A stretch of DNA of 23,912 nucleotides, taken from contig CAZVME010000052.1 in the NCBI GenBank assembly GCA_964628835.1, positions 1 through 23,912 on the forward strand. The letters run 5' to 3'. This DNA is from JAAGZL01 sp964628835 (GTDB taxonomy: Bacteria; Pseudomonadota; Gammaproteobacteria; Chromatiales; Chromatiaceae). Below are positions 1 to 7,804 of the stretch, piece after piece. Position 1 is the first letter of the stretch. Each line of letters starts with the position of its first letter. Made by a program: the position numbers and the translations under genes. The notes below the pieces were generated by a model. That model was not told the origin of the DNA. It saw only the letters and a program-made list of their open reading frames with translations, and ran no database searches.

Positions 1-245
1 ACTATACCGAGTTGAGTCAGCATGCTTCTGAGGCTCTGCTCGGTGAATGGCGAAGAGTTGACCTTGTCGCCGCTGCCATTCAATCCCACCACCAGGCCAT
101 AGCCAATCAACTGGTTGCTACGCACCCCGGCGATAGAGGCGATATCCTTCACCCGCGCCGCCTGAGTGGCCGGGGCAAAAAACCCAATGGTCAACACTAG
201 GGCGGCGATCAAAAACATGGATGGATTTCTGCCTGTCTGTTTCAT
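1..245 (-). CDS. flgI: Flagellar P-ring protein FlgI, 5' part only (cut by window edge)
   Basis: FlgI forms the P ring around the rod in the peptidoglycan layer. Only the first 81 codons are in the window; the gene continues beyond base 1. Reading the minus strand from the ATG at 245-243 gives a Sec signal peptide (KQTGRNPSMFLIAALVLTIG, ending near ATQA-A), then the mature start RVKDIASIAGVRSNQLIGYG and VVGLNGSGDK, which is the characteristic FlgI N-terminus. A GGAGG ribosome site at 251-255 overlaps the flgH stop codon (TAGGAGG), so the two genes are probably translationally coupled. The chaperone for this protein, FlgA, is encoded divergently at 7859-8590. Identification is by direct recognition of the conserved mature N-terminus. 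Confidence 0.93.
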   Translation of the reverse strand, partial: MKQTGRNPSMFLIAALVLTIGFFAPATQAARVKDIASIAGVRSNQLIGYGLVVGLNGSGDKVNSSPFTEQSLRSMLTQLGI

Positions 246-254
246 GATAGCCTC

Positions 255-962
255 CTAAAAGGGCAAGATGGCGCTGATGAAAAACTTGGCCAGCCAACCC
301 ATTACATTGGAATCGGCAACCGCGCCGTCACCCACATACACGATAGTAGGATCGGCCAGGCGAGTGGATTGAACGGTATTGGTGGAATCGATATCGGAAG
401 GCCGCACGATGCCAGAGAGCTTGATGTACTCATTGCCCTGGTTGATCCCAATGCGCTTTTCGCCGCGCACCATCAGATAGCCATTGGAGAGCACCTCAAT
501 CACGGTCACGGTAATATCGCCAGTGAGTTTATTGCTCTGGGAACTATCCCCCTCACCCTCAAATGCATGCTTTGACTCCAGGCTCATGCCCAGGTTGTTA
601 TCTTTGTTGCTGGCCAGGGGTATTGCACTTGGTGTATCAAATGATAGAGTGCTGCCCAGTACGGTGGGGTTGGTAATGCTGGTGGAGTTGGATTTATCCA
701 CCGCAGTCTCGGCCTTCTTGGTGGCATCGGTCTGTTCCACCAGTTTGACCGTCAGCATATCGCCCACCCGCCGCGCCCTGATATTTTCAAACCAGAAGTT
801 GGAGTACCCAGTCTGATAGATGGAGCCGGTGCCCTCCGGGGCTGGCGGTGGCGCCATGGGCCGGACTGGGGCATAGTCTGGATCCCTCTTGGGTGGCGTG
901 TTGCAGCCCACGACCAAAGTCGTCACCAGCACTATCAGTAAAAGTCCAAGCCGTGTGTTCAT
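255..962 (-). CDS. flgH: Flagellar L-ring lipoprotein FlgH
   Basis: FlgH builds the outer-membrane L ring of the flagellar basal body. From the chosen start the protein is 235 aa, with a lipoprotein signal (MNTRLGLLLIVLVTTLVVGC) whose lipobox cysteine is residue 20. Family features follow: SIYQTGYSNFWFENIRARRVGDMLTVKLVE, a middle with EVLSNGYLMVRGEK, and a C-terminal IKLSGIVRPSDID segment. The frame stays open upstream to an ATG at 986, which would add MVDDQGNN. I prefer 962 because acidic residues before the signal core are unusual and AAGG lies at a good distance upstream, but 986 cannot be excluded. It sits between flgG and flgI in the normal operon order. Confidence 0.94.
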   Translation of the reverse strand: MNTRLGLLLIVLVTTLVVGCNTPPKRDPDYAPVRPMAPPPAPEGTGSIYQTGYSNFWFENIRARRVGDMLTVKLVEQTDATKKAETAVDKSNSTSITNPTVLGSTLSFDTPSAIPLASNKDNNLGMSLESKHAFEGEGDSSQSNKLTGDITVTVIEVLSNGYLMVRGEKRIGINQGNEYIKLSGIVRPSDIDSTNTVQSTRLADPTIVYVGDGAVADSNVMGWLAKFFISAILPF

Positions 963-994
963 GTTATTACCTTGGTCATCAACCATTATTCCTA

Positions 995-1780
995 TCAGAG
1001 CTGGTTGCTTATGTAGGAGAGCATTTCATCGGTAGTGGAGATGGCTTTTGAATTCATCTCGTAGGCACGCTGGGTCTCGATCATATTCACCAGCTCCTCC
1101 ACCACATTGACGTTGGAACTCTCCAGGGAACCCTGAATTACTGTACCGAGACCGTCCTGACCTGGGATCGTAGTCTGGGGAGAACCACTTGCCGCCGACT
1201 CCCGAAACAGGTTGCCACCAATGGCCTCCAGGCCAGTGGGGTTGATAAAGTCAGCCAGCTCTATGTTTCCAATCGTGGTTGGCGTGCTGGAGCCTGAGAC
1301 CAATGCCGAGACCACACCATCGGAACCGATGGTCATGCTCAGGGTATTGGCCGGTACGGTAATGGCAGGTTCAAAGGCAAAACCGTTGGCGTTTACTATC
1401 TGCCCATCGGCATCCAGACCGAAGGAGCCATCGCGGGTGTAGACCACGCTGCCATCGGGATGCAACACCTGAAAGAAGCCCCGCCCTTGCACCGCTATAT
1501 CAAATGCGTTGCTGGTCTGGGTGATATTGCCCTGAGTGTGCAGCTTCTGGGTGGCTACGGTACGCACACCGGTACCCAGCGCCAGACCTGAAGGCAACTG
1601 AGTGTCCTGAGATGATTGGGCGCCCACCTGTCTTACATTCTGATAGATCAGGTCTTCAAACACCGCCCGATCACGTTTGAAACCGGTGGTCTTTACATTG
1701 GCCAGGTTGTTGGCAATTACAGACATCTGAGTCTGTTGCGCATCCAGTCCAGTTTTTGCTATCCAGAGTGCCGGGTACAT
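995..1780 (-). CDS. flgG: Flagellar distal rod protein FlgG
   Basis: FlgG is the distal rod subunit of the basal body and is exported by the flagellar type III apparatus without a cleaved signal. The 261-aa length is normal for the family. The N-terminus has MYPALWIAKTGLDAQQTQM followed by the rod/hook signature NNLANVKTTGFKRD. The C-terminus carries LESSNVNVVEELVNMIETQR and ends in TTDEMLSYISNQL; both terminal helices form the coiled-coil core of the axial proteins. An AAAGGAAAAG ribosome site precedes the ATG. The 76-nt gap to flgF shows no hairpin or promoter that I can recognise. Confidence 0.96.
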   Translation of the reverse strand: MYPALWIAKTGLDAQQTQMSVIANNLANVKTTGFKRDRAVFEDLIYQNVRQVGAQSSQDTQLPSGLALGTGVRTVATQKLHTQGNITQTSNAFDIAVQGRGFFQVLHPDGSVVYTRDGSFGLDADGQIVNANGFAFEPAITVPANTLSMTIGSDGVVSALVSGSSTPTTIGNIELADFINPTGLEAIGGNLFRESAASGSPQTTIPGQDGLGTVIQGSLESSNVNVVEELVNMIETQRAYEMNSKAISTTDEMLSYISNQL

Positions 1781-1856
1781 AATCTTTTCCTTTGCCTTCT
1801 AATTTCTGTTGGCTCTGTCTATAAAGAGACTAAGCAATTTCTTTGCCACTATTGAA

Positions 1857-2600
1857 TCAACCAATCCGCAAGATGCTGGTGGAGCCCTGCTCCATCTCTT
1901 CTGCGGTCTTCATCATCTTGACCTGGATCTCAAACTTGCGCGCCAGCTCAATCATATCCACCATGGAGTCCACTACATTTACGTTACTCCCCTCCAGGGT
2001 GCCGCTAACCAGCTGTAGCGAGGTGTCAGGCTCTGCTGCCGTAACACCAGGCTTCAGCCGCATCAGACCATCCTTACCCTTATCCAGATCACTATGCGGT
2101 AGGTTGACCATCTTGATCTGATCCACAATCGCCAGCTCATTTGCTGCCTGACCCAAGGGACGAATGGAGATGGTTCCGTCCGGGGCTATATCAATCTTCT
2201 CGGCTGGAGGTATAGCGATCGGCCCACCATTGCCGGTAACTGGCAAGCCGTTGCCGGTGGTGAGCAGTCCATTGGCATCCAATTTCAGGTCGCCGCGTCT
2301 GGTGTAGGCCTCACTGCCATCCGGGGCCTGCACCGCGAGCCAACCCTTGCCACTCACTGCCACATCCAGCTCACGGCCGGTCTGAACAATGGGGCCAGAC
2401 TTGAAATCTATGGCCGGGCGTTCACTCAGGGCATAGACTCTGGTGGGATGACCATCACCGAATACCGGCATACTGCGGAACTGCTGCAGATCGGCCAGAA
2501 ATCCTGTGGTGTTGGCATTGGCCAGATTGTTGCTATTGGCGGCCTGTGCCAGGAGGGTCTCCTTGGCGCCACTCATAGCTACATATAGCATTCTGTCCAT
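1857..2600 (-). CDS. flgF: Flagellar proximal rod protein FlgF
   Basis: FlgF is a proximal rod subunit related to FlgG. The 247-aa product starts MDRMLYVAMSGAKETLLAQA and carries the rod signature NNLANANTTGFLADL. FlgF-typical segments follow (DFKSGPIVQTGRELDVAVSG, then GWLAVQAPDGSEAYTRRGDL). The C-terminus has LEGSNVNVVDSMVDMIELAR. A CAGGAG ribosome site lies just ahead of the ATG. It lies immediately after a strong intercistronic hairpin that separates it from flgE (see 2623-2669). Confidence 0.95.
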   Translation of the reverse strand: MDRMLYVAMSGAKETLLAQAANSNNLANANTTGFLADLQQFRSMPVFGDGHPTRVYALSERPAIDFKSGPIVQTGRELDVAVSGKGWLAVQAPDGSEAYTRRGDLKLDANGLLTTGNGLPVTGNGGPIAIPPAEKIDIAPDGTISIRPLGQAANELAIVDQIKMVNLPHSDLDKGKDGLMRLKPGVTAAEPDTSLQLVSGTLEGSNVNVVDSMVDMIELARKFEIQVKMMKTAEEMEQGSTSILRIG

Positions 2601-2622
2601 GTTGGTCTCCTGAGTCTGTCCT

Positions 2623-2669
2623 GGTTATGGATTAGGGTCAGCATTGTCTGTTACCCCCAATCCGTAACC
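2623..2669 (-). other. Intercistronic hairpin between flgE and flgF
   Basis: On the transcribed minus strand GGTTACGGATT (2669-2659) pairs with AATCCATAACC (2633-2623), with one G-U pair, and GGGGT/ACCC extends the stem inward, leaving a loop of about 14 nt. It begins 3 nt past the flgE stop codon. No uridine run follows, so an intrinsic terminator is unlikely. Known roles of such structures are protection of the upstream mRNA from 3' exonucleases or partial attenuation. The hook protein is needed in far more copies than FlgF, which fits, but the role is inference. Confidence 0.6.
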
Positions 2670-2672
2670 TGG

Positions 2673-3971
2673 TTACCTGATGTTGATAATGGTCTGGGTT
2701 ATGGTGTCGGCGGTGGTGATCACCTGGGCGTTGGCCTGAAAATTCCGCTGCGCGGTAATCAGGTTCACCAGCTGCTCGGCGATATCCACATTGGAGTTCT
2801 CCAGGCCACCAGACTGGATCAGGCCCAGACTGGAGGAACCAGGTTGACCCATCTGCACATCACCCGACTCATATGTCTCGGCCCAGCTGGTATCACCCAG
2901 TTGCCGCAGACCCTGCTGATTGTTGAATTTGGCCAGTGCCACCATACCCAGCTCATCAGACTGGCCATTGGTGAAGCGGGCAAACACCACACCGCTGTTA
3001 TCTATATCCACCCCACTCAACCGGCCCGGGGCATAGCCATCCTGGGTTAGGTCGTTGACTGCAAAGTTGCTGCCGAACTGGGTGGTATTGCTGTAGTCGA
3101 AGGTAAGGCTAAGATTGGCGGCGCCAGTAATGGCTTCGGCGTTGTAGGCCACATCACCGTTGGCATCCACACTGCCCACACCTGGCACCAAGGCACCACT
3201 GGTATCAAAGGTCACCACCGCTGCCGGGAAGCCGGCAGAGGCCGGAGCTGCTGTAGTGGCGCCAGTTGTGGGGTCCAGAGGTAGGATTGTGGTGCCATCT
3301 GTATCCACCACCGTACTCCATGCCAGCCAGCTGTTATCGGTGGCGGATTCACGGTAGTACATGGTCATGGTGTGAGCCACACCCAGAGAGTCGTATACCG
3401 TAGTGGAGGTGGCGCTATCGTAGCTGCCAGGCTGGGCCGGATCAAAAGTGGTGGCGGCGGGGGTGGCCACACTGGTAGGGTCCAGATTCAACGAAATGGT
3501 TACTGTGGTGGATGCAGATGGAGTACCAGACAGCAGTGGAAGCTGCAGATCGGTGGTGGAACCGGTATTGAAACCACCTGTTCCATCCGGGGCAAACACC
3601 TGCACACGATTATCCGCATGATCAACCACATAACCTTCACGGTCTGCGCTATAGGCGCCGGCCCGGCTATAGGAAACATTGCCGCTGGTGTCTTCCAGTA
3701 CGAAGAACCCTTCCCCGTTAATGGCGAGGTCCAGGTTGTTGGCTGTAAAGTCGATATTACCCTGACTAAACTGCTGGGCCACCCGGGTGACGCGCACACC
3801 CCGTCCAGCAGAGGTGGTACTCACATCCTGTACCGAGTTGGCGTAGATATCCGCAAACTCAGCACGTGACTCCTTAAAACCGTTGGTTGCTGCGTTGGCA
3901 ATATTATGACCTGTTACCTGTAGGTCAGTGGATGCGGCTTCGAGACCGCTGAGCGCTATACGAAAAGGCAT
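2673..3971 (-). CDS. flgE: Flagellar hook protein FlgE
   Basis: FlgE polymerises into the hook, the flexible joint between rod and filament. The 432-aa product starts MPFRIALSGLEAASTDLQVT with NIANAATNGFKESRAEFADI, the typical N-terminal hook motif. The FlgE D2-type centre includes SATSTTVYDSLGVAHTMTMY and a beta-rich stretch rich in T, A, G and D. The C-terminus has LENSNVDIAEQLVNLITAQR and QVITTADTITQTIINIR. TAGGAGAG precedes the ATG. It follows flgD at a 24-nt gap, as expected since FlgD caps the growing hook. Confidence 0.96.
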   Translation of the reverse strand: MPFRIALSGLEAASTDLQVTGHNIANAATNGFKESRAEFADIYANSVQDVSTTSAGRGVRVTRVAQQFSQGNIDFTANNLDLAINGEGFFVLEDTSGNVSYSRAGAYSADREGYVVDHADNRVQVFAPDGTGGFNTGSTTDLQLPLLSGTPSASTTVTISLNLDPTSVATPAATTFDPAQPGSYDSATSTTVYDSLGVAHTMTMYYRESATDNSWLAWSTVVDTDGTTILPLDPTTGATTAAPASAGFPAAVVTFDTSGALVPGVGSVDANGDVAYNAEAITGAANLSLTFDYSNTTQFGSNFAVNDLTQDGYAPGRLSGVDIDNSGVVFARFTNGQSDELGMVALAKFNNQQGLRQLGDTSWAETYESGDVQMGQPGSSSLGLIQSGGLENSNVDIAEQLVNLITAQRNFQANAQVITTADTITQTIINIR

Positions 3972-3995
3972 TTATTCTCTCCTATCTAATCGTTA

Positions 3996-4670
3996 TCAGT
4001 GGATTTCTGCCACATCATTGAATGAAATTGGTCCAAGTCCTTCCAGATTCAGGGCCATCTCCTGGCCGGCCCCACCCAGACTTACACTGGTTACCTTGGC
4101 CTTAATCAGGGTGTAAGGGACTATGGGCTCACCATCTTGGATTGCCTCTGCACTGATCTGGTACTGTCCTGGGGGTGCATAGGTGCCATCACTGGTGGTG
4201 CCATCCCAAGTGAAAGAGACTTCACCCTGAGGCTGAGTCCCCAAGTTCAGTTCCCGCACCAGAGTACCGGCACTGTCGGTCACCCGTACCATCACATTAC
4301 TGGCTGATGAGTAGAGCCCCACCATGCCCTCAACACTGCCGCCACTGGCCAGATAACCGGTACCGATGGGCGCCAGAACATCATGTCCAACCAGGTTTGC
4401 CGCCTGCAGGGCCTGGTCGGATAACAGTGAACCGGACAGATCAGTAAAAGAGCTGTTCAGTTCATCAATACCGGAGACTGCGGCAAACTGTGAGATCTGG
4501 GTTGCCAGCTCTGAATTTTCCATGGGTTTAAAGGGATCCTGATGGGTCAGCTCAGTGACCATCAGCTCCAGAAAATCCTCCATCTCCAGGTTGTCATTCT
4601 TGGTCTGTTCAACCTCACTGGTCAGGCCCAGTGAGGAATAAAGTTCAGTATCGTTAGTTATTACGCTCAT
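3996..4670 (-). CDS. flgD: Hook-cap (hook assembly scaffold) protein FlgD
   Basis: FlgD is the cap at the tip of the growing hook and is needed for FlgE assembly. The 224-aa product has the conserved N-terminal export and assembly region EDFLELMVTELTHQDPFKPM with ENSELATQISQFAAVSGIDE, then a FlgD tudor/Ig-like C-terminal part including GTLVRELNLG, EVSFTWDGTTSDGTYAPPGQ and YQISAEA. GGGAGAG lies upstream of the ATG. It sits between flgC and flgE with short gaps (11 and 24 nt), consistent with one operon. Confidence 0.95.
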   Translation of the reverse strand: MSVITNDTELYSSLGLTSEVEQTKNDNLEMEDFLELMVTELTHQDPFKPMENSELATQISQFAAVSGIDELNSSFTDLSGSLLSDQALQAANLVGHDVLAPIGTGYLASGGSVEGMVGLYSSASNVMVRVTDSAGTLVRELNLGTQPQGEVSFTWDGTTSDGTYAPPGQYQISAEAIQDGEPIVPYTLIKAKVTSVSLGGAGQEMALNLEGLGPISFNDVAEIH

Positions 4671-4681
4671 TGTTCTCTCCC

Positions 4682-5095
4682 TTATTCACCCATACGTAGG
4701 GTTGCAGACATAAGCTGTTTTGCCGCATTTACCACTTCTACATTACTTTGGTATGAGCGTGAGGCAGAGATCATATTTGCCATCTCCTCAACCATGTTCA
4801 CATTGGGCCGAAAAATGTAGCCATCTTCATTGGCCATGGGATGATCCGGCGCATACTCCATCTGCAGAGGGGTCTGGCTCTCCACCACTCCCTGTAGCCG
4901 CACACCAACAGCTGGGTCGTCCGGGTTTAGCTGATTCAGCATGGCCCTGAATACTGGCTGCCGGGCGCGGTAGGTCTCATCCATACTGCTGCTTACCGCA
5001 TCACCATTAGCCATATTGCTGGCCACCAGATTGAGGCGCAGACTCTGGGCGCTCATGCCGGAGGCCGCGGTATCAAAAATATTGAACATAGACAT
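4682..5095 (-). CDS. flgC: Flagellar proximal rod protein FlgC
   Basis: FlgC is a proximal rod subunit. The 137-aa product is the usual size for the family. It begins MSMFNIFDTAASGMSAQSLR with NLVASNMAN, and has ETYRARQPVF in the middle. The C-terminus NVNMVEEMANMISASRSYQS followed by NVEVVNAAKQL is diagnostic for FlgC. The gap to flgB is 5 nt and an AAGGG near the end of flgB serves as ribosome site, pointing to coupled translation. Confidence 0.96.
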   Translation of the reverse strand: MSMFNIFDTAASGMSAQSLRLNLVASNMANGDAVSSSMDETYRARQPVFRAMLNQLNPDDPAVGVRLQGVVESQTPLQMEYAPDHPMANEDGYIFRPNVNMVEEMANMISASRSYQSNVEVVNAAKQLMSATLRMGE

Positions 5096-5100
5096 GGTTA

Positions 5101-5487
5101 TTAACCCTTTATTGCTGTCATTAAGTCTTTAATTCGTCCAGAGACAAACCGCAGACTGGCTTGATACTCCAGGGCATTGCTGGCAAATGCCGAATGCTCC
5201 AACTGGGAATCAACTGTATTTCCGTCGAGACTGGGCTGGCTTGGCACCCGATACCCCATCTGACTGGGGGGCACTATTCCTGCATCCAACTGGATATGTC
5301 TGGGGTGGGTTGTCCGCATCCGCTGGCTGGCGCCAACCTCCTGTTGCAACATGGCGCTGAAATCAAAATCCCTGGCCTTATAGCCGGGGGTGTCCACATT
5401 GGCGATATTTCCTGCCAGCACCTCTGCCCGTCTTGCCCGCAATTGCAGGGCCTGTTCATGGATTCCAAATGCCTGATCAAATTTCAC
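5101..5487 (-). CDS. flgB: Flagellar proximal rod protein FlgB (GTG start)
   Basis: FlgB is the proximal rod subunit at the base of the axial structure. The 128-aa product includes ALQLRARRAEVLAGNIANVD and TPGYKARDFDFSAML, the FlgB N-terminal signature, and a C-terminal helix with SNALEYQASLRFVSGRIKDL. The first codon is GTG at 5487-5485, with GGAG about 9 nt upstream. It is the first gene of the rod-hook operon; a good sigma54 site lies about 40-55 bp upstream (5526-5541). Confidence 0.95.
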   Translation of the reverse strand: MKFDQAFGIHEQALQLRARRAEVLAGNIANVDTPGYKARDFDFSAMLQQEVGASQRMRTTHPRHIQLDAGIVPPSQMGYRVPSQPSLDGNTVDSQLEHSAFASNALEYQASLRFVSGRIKDLMTAIKG

Positions 5488-5525
5488 CGTTCTTTACTCC
5501 AGACGTTAACTCTTATCCCCCTAAG

Positions 5526-5541
5526 AGCAGGCATCATGCCA
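5526..5541 (-). promoter_or_regulatory. Sigma54 (RpoN) promoter of the flgB operon
   Basis: Read on the minus strand, TGGCATGATGCCTGCT matches the sigma54 consensus TGGCACGRNNNTTGCW at all but two defined positions and keeps the essential GG and GC dinucleotides at the correct 10-bp spacing. It would start transcription near 5515, about 28 nt before the flgB GTG. Sigma54 control of rod-hook operons is established for polarly flagellated gammaproteobacteria such as Vibrio and Pseudomonas; use here is inferred from the match and position. Confidence 0.75.
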
Positions 5542-5778
5542 AGAATGGACAAATGGGTGCAGGAAGGCATGAATACAGGGCCATAAGTGCCTGCTAATGC
5601 ATTGTATTACATGACTATTATTATTTTATGCAAGATTAATAATATCGGGAGATATGTAGCAAACAGAGGGATAAACTTAGACGGCAGCCGCCGGTGCGGC
5701 AAGGTACATCCGCCGAAGCGGCAACTATAGTCCGACCGTGATATGGGGATAGCTGGAACGAAAGTAGGCTGAAAAAAC
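5542..5778. other. Non-coding segment between cheR and flgB with two small GC hairpins
   Basis: No reading frame here looks like a gene. An AT-rich half (5590-5650) is followed by two GC-rich stem-loops, 5687-5700 (GCCGC-CGGT-GCGGC) and 5710-5721 (CCGC-CGAA-GCGG). The second reads CCGC-TTCG-GCGG on the minus strand, a UUCG tetraloop in a cheR read-through transcript. The two share the pattern CCGCCGnnGCGGCAA. This may be a structured leader, a processing site or a small RNA; nothing in the sequence decides. Confidence 0.35.
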
Positions 5779-5784
5779 CTACTT
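5762..5784 (-). terminator. Hairpin at the 3' end of cheR, possible weak terminator
   Basis: AAGTAGG and CCTACTT form a 7-bp stem around a 9-nt loop, overlapping the cheR stop codon. The loop, not the 3' flank, holds the T run on the minus strand, so this is a poor match to a rho-independent terminator. It may instead reduce read-through or protect the mRNA end. Confidence 0.3.
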
Positions 5785-6624
5785 CAGACGATAGACGATG
5801 CCACCACCCTGTCTCACCATGTTAAACAGATCAGAGTGTGAGACCAGGGACTCGGTAGAGCCCAGAAACAGGTAGCCACCAGGATTAAGTACACGGGCAA
5901 TGCGTTCGATTATGTCGGCCTTTTTCTCAGCGGAAAAATAGATCAGTACATTACGACAGAACACCACATCAAAACGGCCCAGCAGGGTGTAGTTCTGGGT
6001 GATGTTTTGACTTCTAAATGAGACCCGACTGCGAATTTCAGGACGCACCTCAATACAATTGTCACGCGCCAGGAAGTAGCGTTGCTGCAGATCTGCATCC
6101 ATGCCCCGTGATGCCGACAGTCCGCAGTAGACCCCTTTTTTGGCCTGCCCCAGGATCTGGCTGGAGATATCTGTCCCCAGTATCTCCACTCCACCAGAGA
6201 GGCGCCCGGGATTGCTGGATAGATACTTCTGCACTGTCATGCTGATGTTGTACGGCTCCTGGCCAGAGGAGCAGGCCGAAGACCAGATGCGCATTGAGCG
6301 TCCCAGTTTGGATTCGATCTCGGGAAAGATCATATCTGCCAGCATTTGAAAATGGGATACGTCACGAAACCAGAAGGTTTCATTGGTGGTCATGGCGTCG
6401 ATTATGCTGACCTGCAGGCTTTGATTGCGTCCGCTATTCACCTGTTTCAGGAGATCACCAACCGAGTTGATACCTTTGGTATTCATCAGACCGGAGAGGC
6501 GGCTAGTTACTAGGTACTCTTTACCTCTCCCAAGCACGATACCGCACACCCCCTGCAGATACTTCTGGAAGGCCTCGTAATCCCCTGGTCCTAACATATT
6601 ATGATTCGCCACTACTTGTTCCAT
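5779..6624 (-). CDS. cheR: Chemotaxis protein methyltransferase CheR
   Basis: CheR uses S-adenosylmethionine to methylate glutamates of chemoreceptors and so sets adaptation. The 281-aa product has the N-terminal helical CheR domain (about 10-85, with DYEAFQKYLQGVCGIVLGRG and the Thr-Asn-Glu-Thr-Phe-Trp-Phe-Arg motif following SIIDAMT). The SAM-binding domain begins at RIWSSACSSGQEPYNISM and includes EILGTDIS, FDVVFCRNVLIYF and the C-terminal GGYLFLGSTESL. All expected motifs are present. It follows cheV by 23 nt, and this cheV-cheR pair upstream of flgB is a known arrangement in gammaproteobacteria. Confidence 0.96.
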   Translation of the reverse strand: MEQVVANHNMLGPGDYEAFQKYLQGVCGIVLGRGKEYLVTSRLSGLMNTKGINSVGDLLKQVNSGRNQSLQVSIIDAMTTNETFWFRDVSHFQMLADMIFPEIESKLGRSMRIWSSACSSGQEPYNISMTVQKYLSSNPGRLSGGVEILGTDISSQILGQAKKGVYCGLSASRGMDADLQQRYFLARDNCIEVRPEIRSRVSFRSQNITQNYTLLGRFDVVFCRNVLIYFSAEKKADIIERIARVLNPGGYLFLGSTESLVSHSDLFNMVRQGGGIVYRLK

Positions 6625-6647
6625 GCACTAATTTATTATGCGTAGAC

Positions 6648-7589
6648 TCACGCTTCTGTTTCATACTCGGCCATATGCTGTAATAGACGATCCTGCACCA
6701 CCCTGGTCAACTCATCCGGCTCAAACTTAGCGAGAAATGCGTCTGCACCTACCTTTTCAATCATCGCTTCATTGAACACCCCACTAAGTGACGTATGCAG
6801 AATAACATGAAGATTCTGCAGCTCCTGATTTTTGCGAATAGCTGTTGTCAGCGCATAACCATCCATTACCGGCATCTCCACGTCCGAGATCACCAACGAC
6901 AGCCACTCCGCCAGGTTCTTGCCCTCGGCTACCCAGTCCTGAAGTTGATCGTATGCCTCTCTACCGTTATTACACAGGGTTGCCTCAACCGCCAACTGAT
7001 CCAGAACTCTCTTTATCTGCTTACGGGCAACATTGGAGTCATCCACCACCAGTACACGCTGAATCTGCTCCTTTACCGCCTCATTCACGACACCCTCTGA
7101 GATCTCCTCGTTACCGCCCACGACCTCTTTCATAACCTTTTCCACGTCGATGATCTCAACCAGCTCATCATCTATCTGAGTCACTGCGGTCATGTAACTG
7201 TCACTGGTCACCCCCTTGGGTGGAGGCAAAATCTGATCCCAATTGATATTCACAATGCGGTCCACAGAACCCACCAGAAAACCCTGAACTCTGCGGTTAT
7301 ATTCGGTAACGATCAAAAAGCTATTTTCTGCATTCCCCAAGCATGGGCCACCGATAGACATGGAGAGATCCATAACGGTAACGGTCTTGCCACGCATACT
7401 GGCAATACCCCGCACCACCGGGCTGGAGCCAGGTATTTCCGTAAGTGGCGGGCAGGTTATAACCTCTTGCACCTTGAAGACATTTATCCCGTAGCGCTGG
7501 CGTCCCTTAAGCCTGAACAGCAACAGCTCCATACGGTTATGCCCAGCCAATTGGGTACGTTGATCAACACCAGCCAGAACACCAGACAT
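6648..7589 (-). CDS. cheV: Chemotaxis coupling/response-regulator protein CheV
   Basis: CheV couples chemoreceptors to the CheA kinase and carries its own phosphorylatable receiver domain. An N-terminal CheW-like domain (about residues 20-160) includes YGINVFKVQEVITCPPLTEI, PVVRGIASMRGKTVTVMDL and RVQGFLVGSVDRIVNI. A receiver domain (about 175-310) follows: RVLVVDDSNVARKQI with the acidic pair, the phospho-acceptor Asp in SDVEMPVMDGY, the Thr in HTSLSG and the Lys in FLAKFEPDEL. I start it at the ATG at 7589 because GGGGGAG is 6 nt upstream; the in-frame ATG at 7595 would directly abut that ribosome site. No sigma54 or sigma28 promoter is evident ahead of it on this strand. Confidence 0.95.
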   Translation of the reverse strand: MSGVLAGVDQRTQLAGHNRMELLLFRLKGRQRYGINVFKVQEVITCPPLTEIPGSSPVVRGIASMRGKTVTVMDLSMSIGGPCLGNAENSFLIVTEYNRRVQGFLVGSVDRIVNINWDQILPPPKGVTSDSYMTAVTQIDDELVEIIDVEKVMKEVVGGNEEISEGVVNEAVKEQIQRVLVVDDSNVARKQIKRVLDQLAVEATLCNNGREAYDQLQDWVAEGKNLAEWLSLVISDVEMPVMDGYALTTAIRKNQELQNLHVILHTSLSGVFNEAMIEKVGADAFLAKFEPDELTRVVQDRLLQHMAEYETEA

Positions 7590-7732
7590 TACCATCTCCC
7601 CCGTTAGCTACTCTCCCACCATGTAACGGCACACCGGGCCATTCCTTTAACCCATAAGACCCAGAACTGGCTGAGGCGGCAGTTGAATGTAAGATATCCA
7701 CCCGGTCAACCCGCTGAACCCAGATATCACGG

Positions 7733-7760
7733 CCGGAATTAATCTGCCGATTAATTCCGG
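7733..7760. other. Perfect 12-bp inverted repeat in the cheV-flgA intergenic region
   Basis: CCGGAATTAATC (7733-7744), loop TGCC, GATTAATTCCGG (7749-7760): every position pairs. It lies about 145 bp upstream of the cheV start and about 45 bp upstream of the sigma54 site for flgA. It lacks a T tract on either side. It could be a protein-binding palindrome or, if cheV is transcribed from further upstream, a leader hairpin. No known consensus was matched. Confidence 0.6.
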
Positions 7761-7775
7761 TTACAGACACCCAGT

Positions 7776-7790
7776 CACCTGAATCAGGTG
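7776..7790. other. Second palindrome upstream of the flgA promoter
   Basis: CACCTGA-A-TCAGGTG is a perfect 7+7 inverted repeat about a single central base, ending 14 bp before the sigma54 site of flgA. Too compact to be a useful RNA hairpin, it resembles a dimeric operator site. The binding protein is not known from the sequence. Confidence 0.45.
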
Positions 7791-7804
7791 CAGACCGCAA
7801 ATTC

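Noticed and set aside
5650..5690. Sigma28-like promoter (TAAGTTTA then GCTACATA) on the minus strand
   Set aside because: The -10 half does not match GCCGATAA and the -35 half is one base short, so it is weaker than chance-level AT-rich matches nearby.
5640..5760. Possible cyclic-di-GMP or other riboswitch upstream of flgB
   Set aside because: The stems lack the conserved GEMM core (no matching AGGGCAAACC-type or CGCAAAGC-type segments), and they lie upstream of the sigma54 start, so they would not be in the flgB leader.
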